Of a stretch of DNA of 64,000 bases, positions 33,028 through 44,994 are shown one piece after another; within the stretch, counting starts at the first letter, position 1; each line of letters begins with the position of its first letter. Position numbers and translations under genes: made by a program. Below the pieces are notes generated by a model. That model was not told the origin of the DNA and searched no databases. It was given only the letters and a program-made list of their open reading frames with translations. This DNA comes from Deroplatys truncata (Eukaryota > Arthropoda > Insecta > Mantodea > Mantidae): positions 15,901,001 through 15,965,000 of the forward strand of contig CM060979.1 of assembly GCA_030765065.1 (NCBI GenBank). The letters are read 5' to 3'.

Positions 33028-34189
33028 TACAGTCCCAGAAGTACTCGACCTGATGTATAATATATATAGCGGTTGTTGTTATAAACAAATGACTGTGATA
33101 GAAAGTACCAACCTCATAAAGCTCAAGTTTGAAGTTTGACTATGCGACGTTGTTTAGTAATTGTTTGGCAGCCATCAATAGTGAACTCTCTCAGCGAATT
33201 TGTAAACATGGATAAAACTGGCCATCGTTATGTGATACCATATTTTCATTTGAAAGGTCTTAGTCCAACTAATATTAAAGCTGAGCTAGATTCTACTCTG
33301 GGGGAGTCTGCTCCTTCGTTTACAAAATATTGCGTGGCAGAGTTTAAGCGAGGCCGTACGAGCTGCCAAGACGAACATCGCAGTGGTCAACCAAATGAGG
33401 TGCTGTACATCGCATACTGGCTAAAAATTTAGACACGAGAAACTGTGCGCAAGATGGTTGCCGGGTTTACTAACAATGGAACAAAAGCAACGTCGTGAGA
33501 ATGTTTCAATCGAGTGTTTCGCTGCAATAAAGCCGAGTTTTTGCGTCGATTCATAACCATCGATGAAACATGGTTCCATCACTTCACACCTGAGACGAAG
33601 GAGCAGTCAAAACAGTGGTTTGAAAGAGGAGAATCGGCTCCGAAGAAGGCGAAGACAGTTTCATCTGCAGGCAAGGTAATGGCGTCAGTTTTTGGATGCG
33701 CGTGGGATGATTTTCATTGATTGTCTTCAAAAAGGAAAAGCAATCAATGGCGAGTATTATGCAAACTTATTGTAGCGTTTGAGTGATTGTTGAAATCAAG
33801 CAAAAACGGCCGCATTTAGCGAAAAAGAAAGTTCTGTATCATCAAGACAATGAGCTAGTTCACACATCCATTATCGCCATGGCCAAATTCAATAAGTTTA
33901 AGTTCTAATTGCTTCCTCAAGCACCCTATTCGTCAGACTTAGCCCCTTCTGATTATTTTCTGTTTCCAAAGTTGAAGAAATAGCTTGTGGTAAAAGATTT
34001 GCCAAAAATGAAGAGGTGGAGTTTGCAGAACTCGATGGTTCTTAGTATAAACAGGATATAGAAGCTATTGAACGTCGGCGGGAAAGGTGTATTGAGCTGA
34101 AAGGAGACTATGCACAGAAGTAACATGTTTTTTCCCAAAATTGTTGTGTTTCGTTTGTTAGGTCGGGCACTTCTGGTGCAGCCCTCGTA
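33028..34189 (+). mobile_element. mariner transposon, defective
   Basis: Flanked by TA. The 3' inverted end (34159-34189, GTCGGGCACTTCTGGTGCAG) matches the 5' end (33030-33052, CCCAGAAGTACTCGACCTGA), which has lost about 8 bp. The ~1.16 kb length is shorter than the usual ~1.28 kb because of a deletion in the coding region. Confidence 0.88.
33208..34125 (+). pseudogene. mariner transposase pseudogene
   Basis: The N-terminus is clear (HRYVIPYFHLKGLSPTNIKA, then FKRGRTSCQDEHRSGQPNEV) up to a frameshift and stop near 33432. About 100 bp of the helix-turn-helix/linker region is missing. The catalytic part continues in other frames: TIDETWFHHFTPETKEQSK (first Asp, 33559-33618), HQDNELVHTS (second Asp, about 33840) and SDLAPSDYFLFPKLKK (D34D motif, about 33935), then GIEAIE-type C-terminus. 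Several frameshifts and stops make it inactive. It would have catalysed cut-and-paste transposition. Confidence 0.88.
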
Positions 34190-34790
34190 CATCCCCTATA
34201 TTCTACGCTACTGATTGCAAAAGTCAATCGCTTTGCAGCTCCTTACATCCAAATCGTGACATACATACATCACTGATGTTATAACAGATACAAGAGCAGC
34301 AGGTCGGTATTCAAACTAGATGCAATCTTGTCGGTGTTGACGGCTAATCAAAACAAACAATCTGATTATATTCCAAACGATGACTTTGCACTAAAACGCT
34401 ATCACGATTAGTATTAAAATGTTAACTTGGCAGACGACATTCCTCCTCTTGGATCTTTACCCTCCTGAATAATGCATAATATCGTTACTGTAATGACTTC
34501 CTTGCATACGGTTGTTCATGGTGCAGCGATTTAAACAACGTCGTTTAATATGCACGTATATCTTAGCAGTGGAAACTGTTTGCATAGCCTTGCATTCCTG
34601 CATTATTTACAAAATAAATTCTCTTGAGGCTGTCTATATAAACGTATGATGGATAGACACATGAGACAGAATGGTTCAAGTCAGATGCAAGGCTTATTAG
34701 CATTCAATATCGTGGATGTCTTTGTATGGGTGGTAACGTACGAGTTGTAAATGTTATGTTATTCGGAAGAACCCTGTTCTTTCTAGTTGG
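34190..34790. other. no gene seen
   Basis: AT-rich single-copy-looking DNA without open frames of interest. Confidence 0.4.
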
Positions 34791-35157
34791 TGCCAGTATC
34801 TCTCTTTTTTTTTAGGGGTTTCCTCGGGTCGGTAGGCGAATGCCGGGAATGTTCATTACGTCATCGAATTTTCTGTCCGTCCATTTCACCTACATTGTCA
34901 TTTCACTTCATCTTTCATCTGCTTGGTCTGTTTCACGGTTGGAAGTGTCTACGGGAGTATCAGAGTTACATGGCAGGGGAAAAGGATGCTCTATGTAATT
35001 CTTCGTCCCCGAAGGGGACTAGGAGCCCACCCCCAGTGGAATAAGCAAGACTGGGGGGTGATGTGAGCCGTTTGCACCAGCTGCCATCCGGGGAGTATCA
35101 GTGTGTAAAGATAGGGACTCTGCCCTCTGCCCTGTCGTGCTGAAACAAGTCATAGTC
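34791..35157 (+). mobile_element. SINE body fragment
   Basis: Shares the GGTTTCCTCGGGTCGGTAGG and GGCGAATGCCGGGA body blocks with the tRNA-derived SINEs. The head is missing. The 3' part (CCATCCGGGGAGTATCAG) is not seen elsewhere in the window. Confidence 0.5.
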
Positions 35158-35530
35158 CTTTTGATTTTGCTGAGGGGGAATTAGTTTCAGGATTTAATAT
35201 TGAATATGATAGAGGACGTTTTGCTTTAATTTTTTGGGTGAATATTCAAGAATTTTATTTATGAGAATATTAATATATATTATTTTTCTTGTTTTCTGAT
35301 TTAAATTTATTTATGTTTTATTTAAAATTGATTTTTATTCTTTTATATACATTTGAGTTCGAGGAACTAGAAAGAAAATATAAGCAGATTAAACTTAAAG
35401 TTAAAACTTTTATTTACACTGAAAATTGCTATCGTGCGATTCGATATAATTTGAAATTTATAAAATCGTTTATATTATTTCTTTTTGTTGGGTTTAAATT
35501 AATTAAAATTTTGTTCTTGTATAATACATT
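35158..35530 (+). pseudogene. ND1 pseudogene fragment (NUMT)
   Basis: With the invertebrate mitochondrial code the start reads [20 protein letters not shown], the conserved ND1 quinone-site loop, with AGA for Ser. After a one-base shift it reads GEYSSILFMSM, then KIDFYSFIYIWVRGT with TGA for Trp. An anomalous ~60-bp stretch follows near 35372-35432, then FVGFKL near the normal C-terminus. Frameshifts and stops in the nuclear code rule out function. Confidence 0.87.
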
Positions 35531-35534
35531 GATA

Positions 35535-35745
35535 TAATATTTTTTATTGTATTAGCATTGTGAAACAAGTTTAATCTATTATAATTAATTAAAGTTAATT
35601 TATTTTATTGTATCCTGTGTCTCAAAGTATATTAAAATCAATAATAATTTTTTTCTTGAATTTGAAAGATTTAATTAATAATTTTAATTATTATATCATT
35701 AATATTAAGAATTTTTAGTTAGTAATGAAATGTTAATCGTTTTCA
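35535..35745 (+). pseudogene. mitochondrial lrRNA (16S) 5' part, nuclear copy
   Basis: Shows the AT-rich insect lrRNA 5' blocks TATTAGCATTGTGAAAC, TTATTGTATCCTGTGTCTCA and AAGAATTTTTAGTTAGTAATG in the sense direction. Confidence 0.75.
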
Positions 35746-35890
35746 ATGTTCACAATCTTTCCTTTCAATATGAACTTTCAAAAAAAATTATGCTGTTATC
35801 CCTGAGGTAATTTAATCTTTTAATCATTAATTATGGATCTAAAAATTAATTATAATATTAAAATCAAAAAAGAGTTTATTTTATCTCTTA
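35746..35890 (-). pseudogene. mitochondrial lrRNA (16S) 3' part, nuclear copy, inverted
   Basis: The reverse strand contains the near-universal peptidyl-transferase-region block TTACCTCAGGGATAACAGC followed by GTTCATATTG. Confidence 0.88.
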
Positions 35891-35914
35891 ATCCTGGTCC
35901 GGCCGCCCTCTGTC

Positions 35915-36492
35915 TTCTCTCACCTCATCCCTCTCTCCCGGGGGCACCCCGTCAGGGGCTTTAGGCACAAAAGATCTTGTAGGTCGAGTTGCTAAGTCTT
36001 ATACAACAGAGGGGGACATCTCGCGCACTGCGACCTACATAGTTCTATTCTCGACACCACTCTCCAGGAGGAAGGGATGAAATAAAGGAACCATAGGAGG
36101 CTACTGGTCACAGGCAGGGCCACAGAGACGCGCGGAAGCCCCTAACAATTCCAGACTCGAAGATCCGTCCCAGTGCTGGAGCTAGCTGCCTAGACAGAGC
36201 AATGGGTGACCCTCTGGTGTTCACGGAGAAGCATCCGCGCCATCTGTCCGGCACCGCTATACGCCACCAAACCTAGAGGAGCACTTAAAACATGAGAATG
36301 AAACAAAATTAAAGGGAAATTATGGAAAGGAAACCGTGGTAGATGAGAAAACTCAACAACATTCGCCTACCGACGAGTGAAAACCACGAAAAACCCAAGA
36401 TCAGAATGGGCGGTCGACGGGAATCGAACCCGAAACCTCTTGAACCTCCCGACCTCACACACTTACCACGGACCAGAAATACTAACGTCAGT
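35915..36492 (-). mobile_element. tRNA-derived SINE (SINE-A)
   Basis: Minus-strand head near 36475-36410 with B box GGGTTCGATTCCCG, body TTTTTCGTGGTTTTCACTCG and GGCGAATGTTG, and distal ATGTAGGTCGCAGTGCGCG. Same family as 28.76 kb. Confidence 0.72.
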
Positions 36493-37920
36493 GTGGCAAG
36501 AAAGGGATGTATACCGTGTCACAAATGGATCTCATATTCAAGTGTTATGGTAACTTCCACAGTTTTTCTTCAATTTAAGTTATAATTCAAAACGTTATTG
36601 CCATAGAGAAAGCATATGTTTAAAACCACTATAATAATCATTTGTGTATATCGGCACAGGGCTCGTGAAAATGTAATACTGGAATAGTTGTTAAGGCAAC
36701 AAGTGGACAATCTTAATGATTACTGCACGACTGCTGCTTGGTGAACAAACGACAGTGAGAGCGACAATTTTCACGAGCGTCACATTAAGATTTACCATGA
36801 GTTCTATACATTTTATGCAATCTTATCAAATTATAAATTGTAGCAAATAAATCATGAAATTATTCGGCATTCATAGCTGACACAAATGAGTGTGTATTCT
36901 TAAATGAGACGTTAGAATGTCTCCCTTCATTTAATGTATTACCTGGTGTGTTGAACTGATAAGCAAGACATTCCCTTCCTGGGAGAGAAGTGAGCAGTTG
37001 TGACGGACTGTGGTGTAGCGTAGCCTATTGTCAGCATAGCATAGTAAGTAATTATAAACTCAAATCTTAATTATTCTATATTTAATAATGTACACACTCT
37101 TTTCATCCTCGTTGCTCAGAAAAAAAGAATATCACAAAATGGTTTCATCGATTGATGTTTGACTCCATCAATGATGTTATTGACACGCGTGCATTAATCA
37201 GCCAAGTGTGCAGATACTGAACGCAGTAGTAACACGTTTATAACCCTAGCGTTGCCAAAGTTATTTTTGTCACCTTCAACAAGTTCAGAGTTTTATAACT
37301 CACGTTTCACAACTTTAAAATTCCGACATCAAGTGCGTTTTCTTACACTCACGTGCATAAGATATGGAAGGAGCTGTTGGTACTGACAAAATCCAACCAC
37401 ACCCCCTACCTCTGTTTTTCGAGGATAATTCTAGCCACTGGATTGACAGGGTATTTTGCCTCCCCAAAAGTAGATATACTGCCGAAGGGTAACATTACAA
37501 CTTAAACCTTATATTTTCACGCTACACTACTGTTTTCTATTTGCGCAATAACCTCCGTCTGCATGTCGCTGATAAAAGCTCTCATATATGTAAACGTGGC
37601 AGCTGTCGTCCAGTTTAACCACAGATGCAAATAATTCTTTACTGCTTCCTTTATAAGGCCGAATTATATTGTAATGGGTTAGTTTTTATGTCCCTTTATT
37701 GTTTTTCAGGCCAGTCACATAGAGAACCCACAGTAAAAGTTACCTGAAGGTGGAAACCTTATGGAGATAAAAACACTATGGCAATCTAGGGGAATGTACC
37801 ACTTTTTATGCACGGCAGTGTACATGCAAAACGAAATTATTGTTATCTAAGTATACAAATATGAATGAACTGGTTTCCATTTTTTCCCCTTCCAAGGAAT
37901 AAAGGGTGAGAGTTGCGCAC
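36493..37920. other. 1.4 kb without a recognised gene
   Basis: Mostly AT-rich. 36785-36845 resembles 10295-10355 (old repeat). No coding frame above 60 codons looks real. Confidence 0.4.
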
Positions 37921-37924
37921 TGTG

Positions 37925-38345
37925 GCAACATTGTGGCTACCCAGGAGGAAGGGATGAAGTAAAGGAACCACAAGAGGCTACAGGCCACAGGCAGTTCCTA
38001 GGTCGAAGAGCTGCCCAGAGGGGGGAATGAACGACTCGTTCAACTATTTAGAGAAGGCGAAAAATACGCTTTCCTTTGAACAAGTATCCGCACCATCTGT
38101 CCAGCACCGCCTCACACCACGAAAGCTAGAAGCACACCTCAAACGTGAGAAGAAAACGCAATGAAAGGGAAATGATAGAAAGAAAATCGTAGTAGATAAG
38201 CAATTATCCCAGCATTCGCCTATCGATCAGGGAGAACCACGAGAAACCCAAAGTCAGAGTGGACGGTTGACGGGAATCGAACCCGAAACCTCGAGAATTC
38301 GTTACAGCGGAGTCATCTCGATCGTTCCAAGGGCAGTAACTTGTG
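37925..38345 (-). mobile_element. tRNA-derived SINE (SINE-A)
   Basis: Minus strand, B box GGGTTCGATTCCCG near 38280, body GGGTTTCTCGTGGTTCTCCC and GGCGAATGCTGGGATAA, distal TTCATCCCTTCCTCCTGGG at about 37940. Confidence 0.72.
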
Positions 38346-38795
38346 AGCCCCGCCCATTTATCGCGAACATAAAAGGATGCGGCCCAAATCATCTTCCTAA
38401 AATAAGATCCGGAGCTGCGTTCGCACGCCACACCACGACCAGTTTAAATGATAACGCTGTTTGGTGGGGGTCCGTTGTGAGTTATAGTCAACATGAAGAA
38501 TGCAGTAGCACACGGCATCATTTCCACTGTGCCACCAAGAAAAAGTCATTAGGTTGTTTAATGGAATGTTTCAAATTAAAAAGGAGCAAGGCAAGGAATG
38601 AGTGTCGCATTCCTTGACACGACGTCGTCGTCGCGAGAGACCATCTCTTCCCTCAGGACGGTCATGTCATCACGCGAGAGATGGCTCGCAAGTTATCTCT
38701 TTCAGGCTTGCCTGCAACAATGGTCTACGTCATGGTAGTAGCTATACTGGCAATTCAACTATCTAAGACTTTGGGTAACAGCTGAATTTTCTATA
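38346..38795. other. no gene seen
   Basis: Moderate G+C, one 116-codon open frame overlapping the SINE head that is not supported by any domain. Confidence 0.35.
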
Positions 38796-40461
38796 GTAAA
38801 AACCATTCCCATGACTTTCTCTACTCTATCGTTTATAACTGGAAATACAAACTATTTTTACGAAACTTTATTTTCCTACCTGCTTAATTTTAATCGAGAT
38901 AAACGTTTGAATAATTAGCTTCATTTTATACATTTCGATATAAATACAAAGGGAACAGTGATAGTCAAATGGACGCTATGTGCTGGCCTTAAAATTCCAT
39001 GCTGTTTCCATAACATCGCGAGAAACATCTGAAAATCTACAGCACTTTAAAAGAATGACAAAGTATTGAAAATGCGAACCATTAATAGGGAATATCTCGG
39101 AAATGACTTATGCCAGAAAAAGTTGTTTGAAATAAATCGTATCTTTTAAAGTTTTTTTTACTTTCTCTACTACGTATTGTAAGTAGGGGAAGTATTGTAT
39201 TCCACTCAAAAATTCGATACCGAGATTTCACCGGAAATATATGTTTTGAGACCCCCTGAATCCAAAAAAAAAAACATTTTTGGAAACATGTCCGTGTGTG
39301 TGTCTGTATGTCTGTAAACAGCATAACTCAGAAACGAACAGTCGGATAAACACCAAACTTGGTATTTAGGTTCAGTATCTTCCATGGATGCGACACGAAG
39401 GTTTTCAAGAAAATCCCCCCACCCCAGATTACCCTTTACATGGAACATTTTTGGAAAATTTTAATTTTTTCAAAAATGGATCTTAACGATTTTGATTAAA
39501 ATATCATATGTTTAAGATATATTCATGGCAAATAAAATAGATATCCTGAATTTTCTGGAAATGTCTCCAAAAGTATTCTTCATTGTGAATGACTTGCATA
39601 ACTGGTAAACCATAAGAGATAGACAAAATTTTACTACACGAAAAATGTAGATCGCGTTAAAATACACAATTTATGTCATACACATTTTTTTTGTTGAGTG
39701 AACCATTTTCGAGGTATTGCTTCTTATTCCCTTAAGTTTTCCAATAGTTATACTTTTTCTCAAATACGTTATTTATTTTTTTTTTTTGTCCTGGACATGC
39801 AAAGAGAATGGAATGCGCCACATAGCAACCAGCTCTTAAAATATTTGACTATCGCTTAAAGCCTACCAATTCCCCTTGCATCTACAAGAAAAATATCAGT
39901 AAGATTAACATCTCGATATCTCGATTAACATGAAGCATATGGAGAATAAGCGTTTATAAAAATAGTTTGTACAAGAGTAGAGAAAGTCATGTGAGTGTTA
40001 ACACTTCAGAATTTTTTTTCGTTTATCGCTTAACGTTTACCATTTATACGACATTATACAAAATTCCTTCCTTCACTAACTATTCCAGAGAATTCAAGAT
40101 ATACATTTTATTTGTCATTTAAATATATTTTAATTACGGTATTTTAATCAAAACCGTTAGTGCTATTTTACGTTTGAGAAAATCAAACATTTAGAAAAAT
40201 ATTCCATGTAAAGCATAGTCACTGGTGGGGGATTTTCTTTAAAATCTTCATGTTGCATCTTTGGAAGTTACTGAACACTTAAATACCAACTTTGGTATTT
40301 ATCAGAGTTTTCCTTTTTGAGTTATGCTGTTCACACACACCTTTTTCTAAAAATTAATTACGGGACCCTTAAAACATATATTTCCGATGAAATCTCGCTA
40401 TACAATTTGTGGATGGAGTGCAATACCTTCTCTACCTACTATGTACGTGGGCAGAGAAAGT
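38796..40461 (-). mobile_element. family H2 copy split by a nested H1 copy
   Basis: Reverse H2 (CATGACTTTCTCTACTC at left, GGGCAGAGAAAGT at right) interrupted at a T-run near 39159 and resuming near 40020 with TTCGTTTATCGCTTAACG. Confidence 0.72.
39160..40010 (+). mobile_element. family H1 copy, full length, nested
   Basis: Forward H1, ACTTTCTCTACTACGTATTG to CACTTCAGA, 851 bp, short GT tract at 39291-39305, inserted in T-run with no clear target duplication. Confidence 0.83.
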
Positions 40462-40466
40462 AAAAT

Positions 40467-41225
40467 CCCGATACATTACATTCACATGACTTTCTCTAGA
40501 CACTCTTCTACAAACTATTCTTACAAAATCTTATTATTTTATGTACCTCTGATAACCCAAATAAACCACCTTTATACATTTACACGTGTTTTCCTTTCAG
40601 GTATAGCAAATATATAGTAGTCAGACTTTTAAAAAGCGAATCGCTATGTAGTGGCTACGAAATTCTATGATCTATACATGACCACGAGAAACAAAGAATC
40701 TCTCGGAAAGTTTTAATGCTACAACAAATTTTATTTGACAAAAACTGTGTGATTTAACGATGTCTGTATTTTTTGTTCTGAGAAATTGTGTATCTCTTAC
40801 GGTTTACCAATTATACAACATTATTTCCAAATGAAGATGACTTCACAGGCTATTCCCAGAAAATTCAAGTTATACCCATTTATTTGTCATAGAATTTGTC
40901 ATACATTTGTCTTAAACATATGGTTCGTTAGAATAACGAAAAGTTTTCGCATAAAGGACAGTATGACGTGCGAGGGGATTTTCTTAAAAATATTTGTGTC
41001 TCATCTTTGGAAGATGATGGACTTAGATACCAAGTTTGGTGTTTATGGAACATTTAGTTCCAGGGATATGATGTTCAAAGACACACACACACACTCACAG
41101 TTTTTCTTTGTAAAAATGCTTTTTTGAATTCAGGGTGCTTCAAAATAAGTATTTTCGGTGAATTTCAATTTCGAATTTTTGGATTGAATACAATACCTTC
41201 TCTACTTATTATAGACCAGTAGTAG
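40467..41225 (-). mobile_element. family H copy, diverged
   Basis: Reverse H with CATTACATTCACATGACTTT start, CAGACACACAC-like run near 41079 and a degraded right end AGTAGTAGAGACAAT. Confidence 0.55.
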
Positions 41226-41785
41226 AGACAATAAAATAGGGAAAAAACAACAAAATTTACTACGCACGACAGCCCTAGTAGGATTCGGCCTACCGCACGG
41301 CAGCTGCATTCTCTGCCTCCATCCAAACAGGAGATCGTAGAAGATTGCAGTAATGGAGGCGTGTCGCTTTGGTAAGGTTTCCAAAGCCGAGGCGGGAGTC
41401 GTTACTTTTCCACCCAACACATGAATACCTTTCCAAAGAAGCACATATCTACTAACTTAAATTCGGTGGTTGTAATAACATACAATACACACTAGTGCGG
41501 AAACAGAATTTTCCTTGGCTCTAATATCTGCGTCTAAATAATCCACGTCTCCGACTTCAAATTCTTCTCTAAACATTAAATATATATTATCATCCGAACA
41601 ATACACATTGTGTCACGGCATCAGCCAACAAAAGCTTGACTCAAAGCCGTTTGAATTATTTATAGTGTTTTATTTATTTACTAAGACATTATCCAATTAG
41701 TTATAGCTTTTGAGTTGGCAATACTGCATTTGAGATAACGATGGGAAGTTCATTAGAAGTTTTTATTAATAATTGAGGCAGTATT
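41226..41785. other. no gene seen
   Basis: 41260-41420 is G+C richer (possible unrecognised SINE part). The rest is AT-rich. Confidence 0.35.
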
Positions 41786-43712
41786 TTTAACACTTAATGA
41801 TTTCAGTTTAATTATAATATATAAATTCAATAACAGCCCGCCTTAAAGCAATGTGTGTTGATGCAGTAATTTGTATCACAAATTACTTAAATGTAAATAA
41901 TGATTGTAATATGAATATGCATTTTATGTGACATTAATTTCAGATGTTTATTAATTATAATTATTCATGGGAAATAAGTTTATAGGGCCTTACTGAAACT
42001 GTCAATAATAACGCAATAATACAGCGAGGGGGGTGAGCTGTTTATCATTATTGGGAACGAGGAAGTTACGTAATGTTCGCGCGTTTTTTCCGTTGAGAAC
42101 CTTCTGGAATGTTTCCCTAAAAAGCAATATGTATTCGTGGTTTTCATTGGATATTAAAATTGACGCTAATGTTGGCGCGTTTTATTAGCCAATAGCAATT
42201 CATTTATAATCTTTAGGCATATCGTTGAGTGGGAGTATAAATAGAAGCCAAGTTGGAGGTAAAGTCAGTCAGCCCCGCAGTTCATCAAAAATCTGTGTAC
42301 ACTACACGTCGTCTTTAGGCAGTTCATAAAAATTCTTAGTGCAATACACGTCGTCTTAAGTTCGTCAGTTCGTCAAAATATTTATATGAGATACGTCGGC
42401 TATAGATTCACAAGTTATGAAAATCTAAAGTATTATAAAGTTAATTATACACAAAGTTGAAGTACGTGAATTAAAAGTGATCAGTAAGAAGTATTATAAC
42501 AGTTTCAGTTTGGCGAGTATCTAAATCAATATGTAAAAGTGATAGTGAACGTGTTCGACAATAAAAATTATAAAAAACAAATTTCTTCATCAGTGTAATT
42601 TTTGAATAAAAGATTCCTTTCCGCTTCACAACCTGTATTGAGACACATGTTCGACCCCAGGCCAACAGGATAATAGCTAGCCGGAGGACATTTGAAATGA
42701 ATTATTTCAAAAAGCTGATACTAGGAAACGCAAATTGCTAACGCCAGATGGAGCCACAAACCAAACAAATGAATGACGTCAGAAGATGGCTTCCACTCAC
42801 ATGAAGTAAACACAATATAAGATCTCCAAGTTCTAATAAATAATATTACGTAAACATATTACGTAAGAACCATCCGTTACAAATTGGCTACCACAACGTG
42901 GAGGCTCAATAAATAAATAATGTCACAAATAATCCGTTACAGTGTATGTAACAATATATATAAAAAGTGTATATTACAGTCATTGTATATGTTTATATTA
43001 TTGTATACATGTTCAATAATGTTATGTGAATGTAGTACGTAATTTAATAATGTAGGAGCTGTGAGAATAATAGGTTAAAAGTTGCTAACAATGAGGTAAC
43101 CTTGAGGCAATAAAGAGTAAAAAAGTTAATAATGCTACTAGTCATTATTGGAGCAACAATAATGTAAATTTTGTTACAGTTTATAAAATAGCCAATCAAC
43201 AACCAGAAAAAGCTTTAGTTAAATGAAGGTATTGTATTGGATTAGGAATAGCCAATCAGTGACTTGAAATATAGAAATTTACAAATTTAGGCGGTAGAAA
43301 CCAAGTCAGTTGCTAGCAGACAGTGCTCATAACTGGACGCGAGATGTGTCCTCGAGAAATTTAATATGTATTCGTGTGAGACGAAAATAGTTTACGTGTT
43401 ACAAAGTGCAAGTATTTAACAAAAGAATCTCACAGCTCTCTATATCAGTGAAGTGTTATTTATATCGTGTCAAGAATTAATATAAGGTAGTGAAGTAAAG
43501 ATTATAATCTGTGTAAGCCTACATTCTTCAGCAGTATCATGCTCTGTTAAGAAATTCATGTCTCTAAAAAAATATAAATATTGACGCAGCCGAGGCAAAC
43601 ATAAATATATAATATTTAAAGAAACAGTAAAAATACAAAGTTAATATCTTTAAACTTGGGGCGAAGGCTACTGGAAACTTTTTACCATACGTGAAGCTAC
43701 AAACAATCTTCT
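41786..43712 (+). mobile_element. LTR-2 copy interrupted by LTR-1
   Basis: LTR-2 starts TGAGGCAGTATTTTTAACAC, breaks after CTTAAAGCAATGTG (41866) and resumes at GTGTATGTAACAATAT (about 42951). It then continues collinearly with the 8.4 kb copy (CCAATCAACAACCAG, GACGCAGCCGAGGCAAACA) to CTTCTTCA before a primer-like site at 43719. Confidence 0.75.
41866..42950 (+). mobile_element. LTR-1 copy nested in LTR-2
   Basis: TGTTGATGCAGTAATTTG at left, TATAAAT at about 42236, ATCCGTTACA at 42889, then a primer-like TGGCTACCACAACGTGG (42895) and a second ATCCGTTACA at 42950. It therefore holds one LTR plus primer-site region and a short repeated LTR end, but no genes. Confidence 0.7.
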
Positions 43713-43718
43713 TCAAAT

Positions 43719-43738
43719 TGGCTCCCAAATCGTGGGGC
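43719..43738 (+). other. tRNA-Lys-like primer binding site
   Basis: TGGCTCCCAAATCGTGGGGC three bases after the LTR-2 end CTTCA. Confidence 0.5.
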
Positions 43739-43779
43739 AAATAACAATAACGTAAAAACCATCTTCTTCATAATTCATT

Positions 43780-44391
43780 GAAAGTAAAACACGTTTGTAC
43801 AAAAAATAGTGTGTCCTGCATTTTTGTGAAATACATAACAGAATCTCGTAAATAGGAAAGACTCGATTCGTCACGTCTACGCAAAATATTCCTTGATTCT
43901 GTAATAATTCATTTCACACCTTGTGTCGCAATATAAAATTAGGATATTACAAGGGAATGTATAAGAACAAGGAACCGTGATAGAAGTGTATCCAACAAGA
44001 CTAGGAGATATGTACCTGAAAAACCGAACTACCATTCTGAGACACATCTGTGCCTAAGGCAAATCAACGCTCCAATCATTGTTTTAGCAACGAATTTCTG
44101 AAGTCTGACCACATGCATTGTAATGAACATTTCGAATGTGCATGCTCATGTCAAAATGTTGCAATACTATGCACAAACCCATTGGGGATGTTGTCATATT
44201 GGATTGCACTTCCGGCAAGGTCTCGGTGTCACCTGCAGATACATAAATGATCGCGCACACTTCCTGACCCTAAGTTAGGCTATGACGTAAAATCAGATAT
44301 AATTATACTGTATGTTCAAACATAGTTTCAGAGGAAGGACCAAATCTTTCAATATTTGATGGGTATAAAGTTCTCCAAGTGCTTAATAGTA
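43780..44391. other. no gene seen
   Basis: One 66-codon open frame (44050-44250) without recognisable features. Confidence 0.35.
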
Positions 44392-44452
44392 AAGTCTGAT
44401 ACGTGACATTTACACGACTTTCTCTACCCATTATCGTATATTTTGTATACAG
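44392..44452 (-). mobile_element. family H end fragment
   Basis: GTCTGATACGTGACATTTAC and ACGACTTTCTCTACCC, the reverse-oriented terminus of an H2 element, cut by the next element. Confidence 0.5.
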
Positions 44453-44935
44453 GGTCTTCGATATAAAACATGACCGCTCGCACGGGGTATTGCTTCTAGG
44501 TAAGATGACATGCCACAGCACTCTGTCTTAGCTTCTTAAATCTGTATTCCTGCACATAAAACATAACAAAATTAACTCTTCCTTATAGCAAATATTGTAA
44601 ATGTCGTCCTTCCGCTCTAAACAAACACTGTGCAGGGTAAATACATTTAATTTGCAGGGTTTAGTACGGCCACTGTAATGTTTCGTATTTCAGTTCGCAT
44701 GTTTTCCTCCAATGTGCGAGGATCTGTTTGGTATACTTTGTCCTTCAGGGCACCCCACAGGTAAAAATCAGAAGAATTTGGGGAACTGGAGGGCCACACA
44801 CAAGCACCGGTCCTCTATCTCAAACACATAACTATATCCATGGACTCCTCTGTTGTATGTGCAGTCGCAGAATCTTGCTGAAACCACGAATATTTTCTCC
44901 TTCTCTTAGCTTGAAGAACGTATTTTGTTGATTCA
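44453..44935 (-). pseudogene. IS630/mariner-type transposase C-terminal relic
   Basis: The minus strand encodes SPNSSDFYLWGALKDKVYQT near 44788-44728, the C-terminal catalytic signature of the insect DUF4817-type group, then LEENMRTEIRNITVAV to about 44660 and stops. A CAGGGTCTTCGATATAAAAC terminus at 44459 may be its outer end. No matching opposite terminus was found. Non-functional. Confidence 0.65.
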
Positions 44936-44994
44936 CGTAAGAGAGACTATTTGAAGAAAGTGTTTTCTTTTAACCTGTTTGCAACACCCTTTGG

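Larger units (their letters stand above)
35158..35890. other. NUMT: rearranged nuclear copy of mitochondrial ND1 and lrRNA
   Basis: Three mitochondrial pieces lie side by side between SINE sequences: ND1 on the plus strand (35158-35530), the 5' half of lrRNA on the plus strand (about 35535-35745) and a 3' part of lrRNA on the minus strand (about 35745-35890). In the usual insect mitogenome ND1 and lrRNA are on one strand with lrRNA first, so this order and inversion are rearranged. Confidence 0.87.

Noticed and set aside
35158-35890. Mitochondrial contamination of the assembly
   Set aside because: The pieces are in a non-mitochondrial order, contain frameshifts and are bounded by nuclear SINE sequence on both sides.
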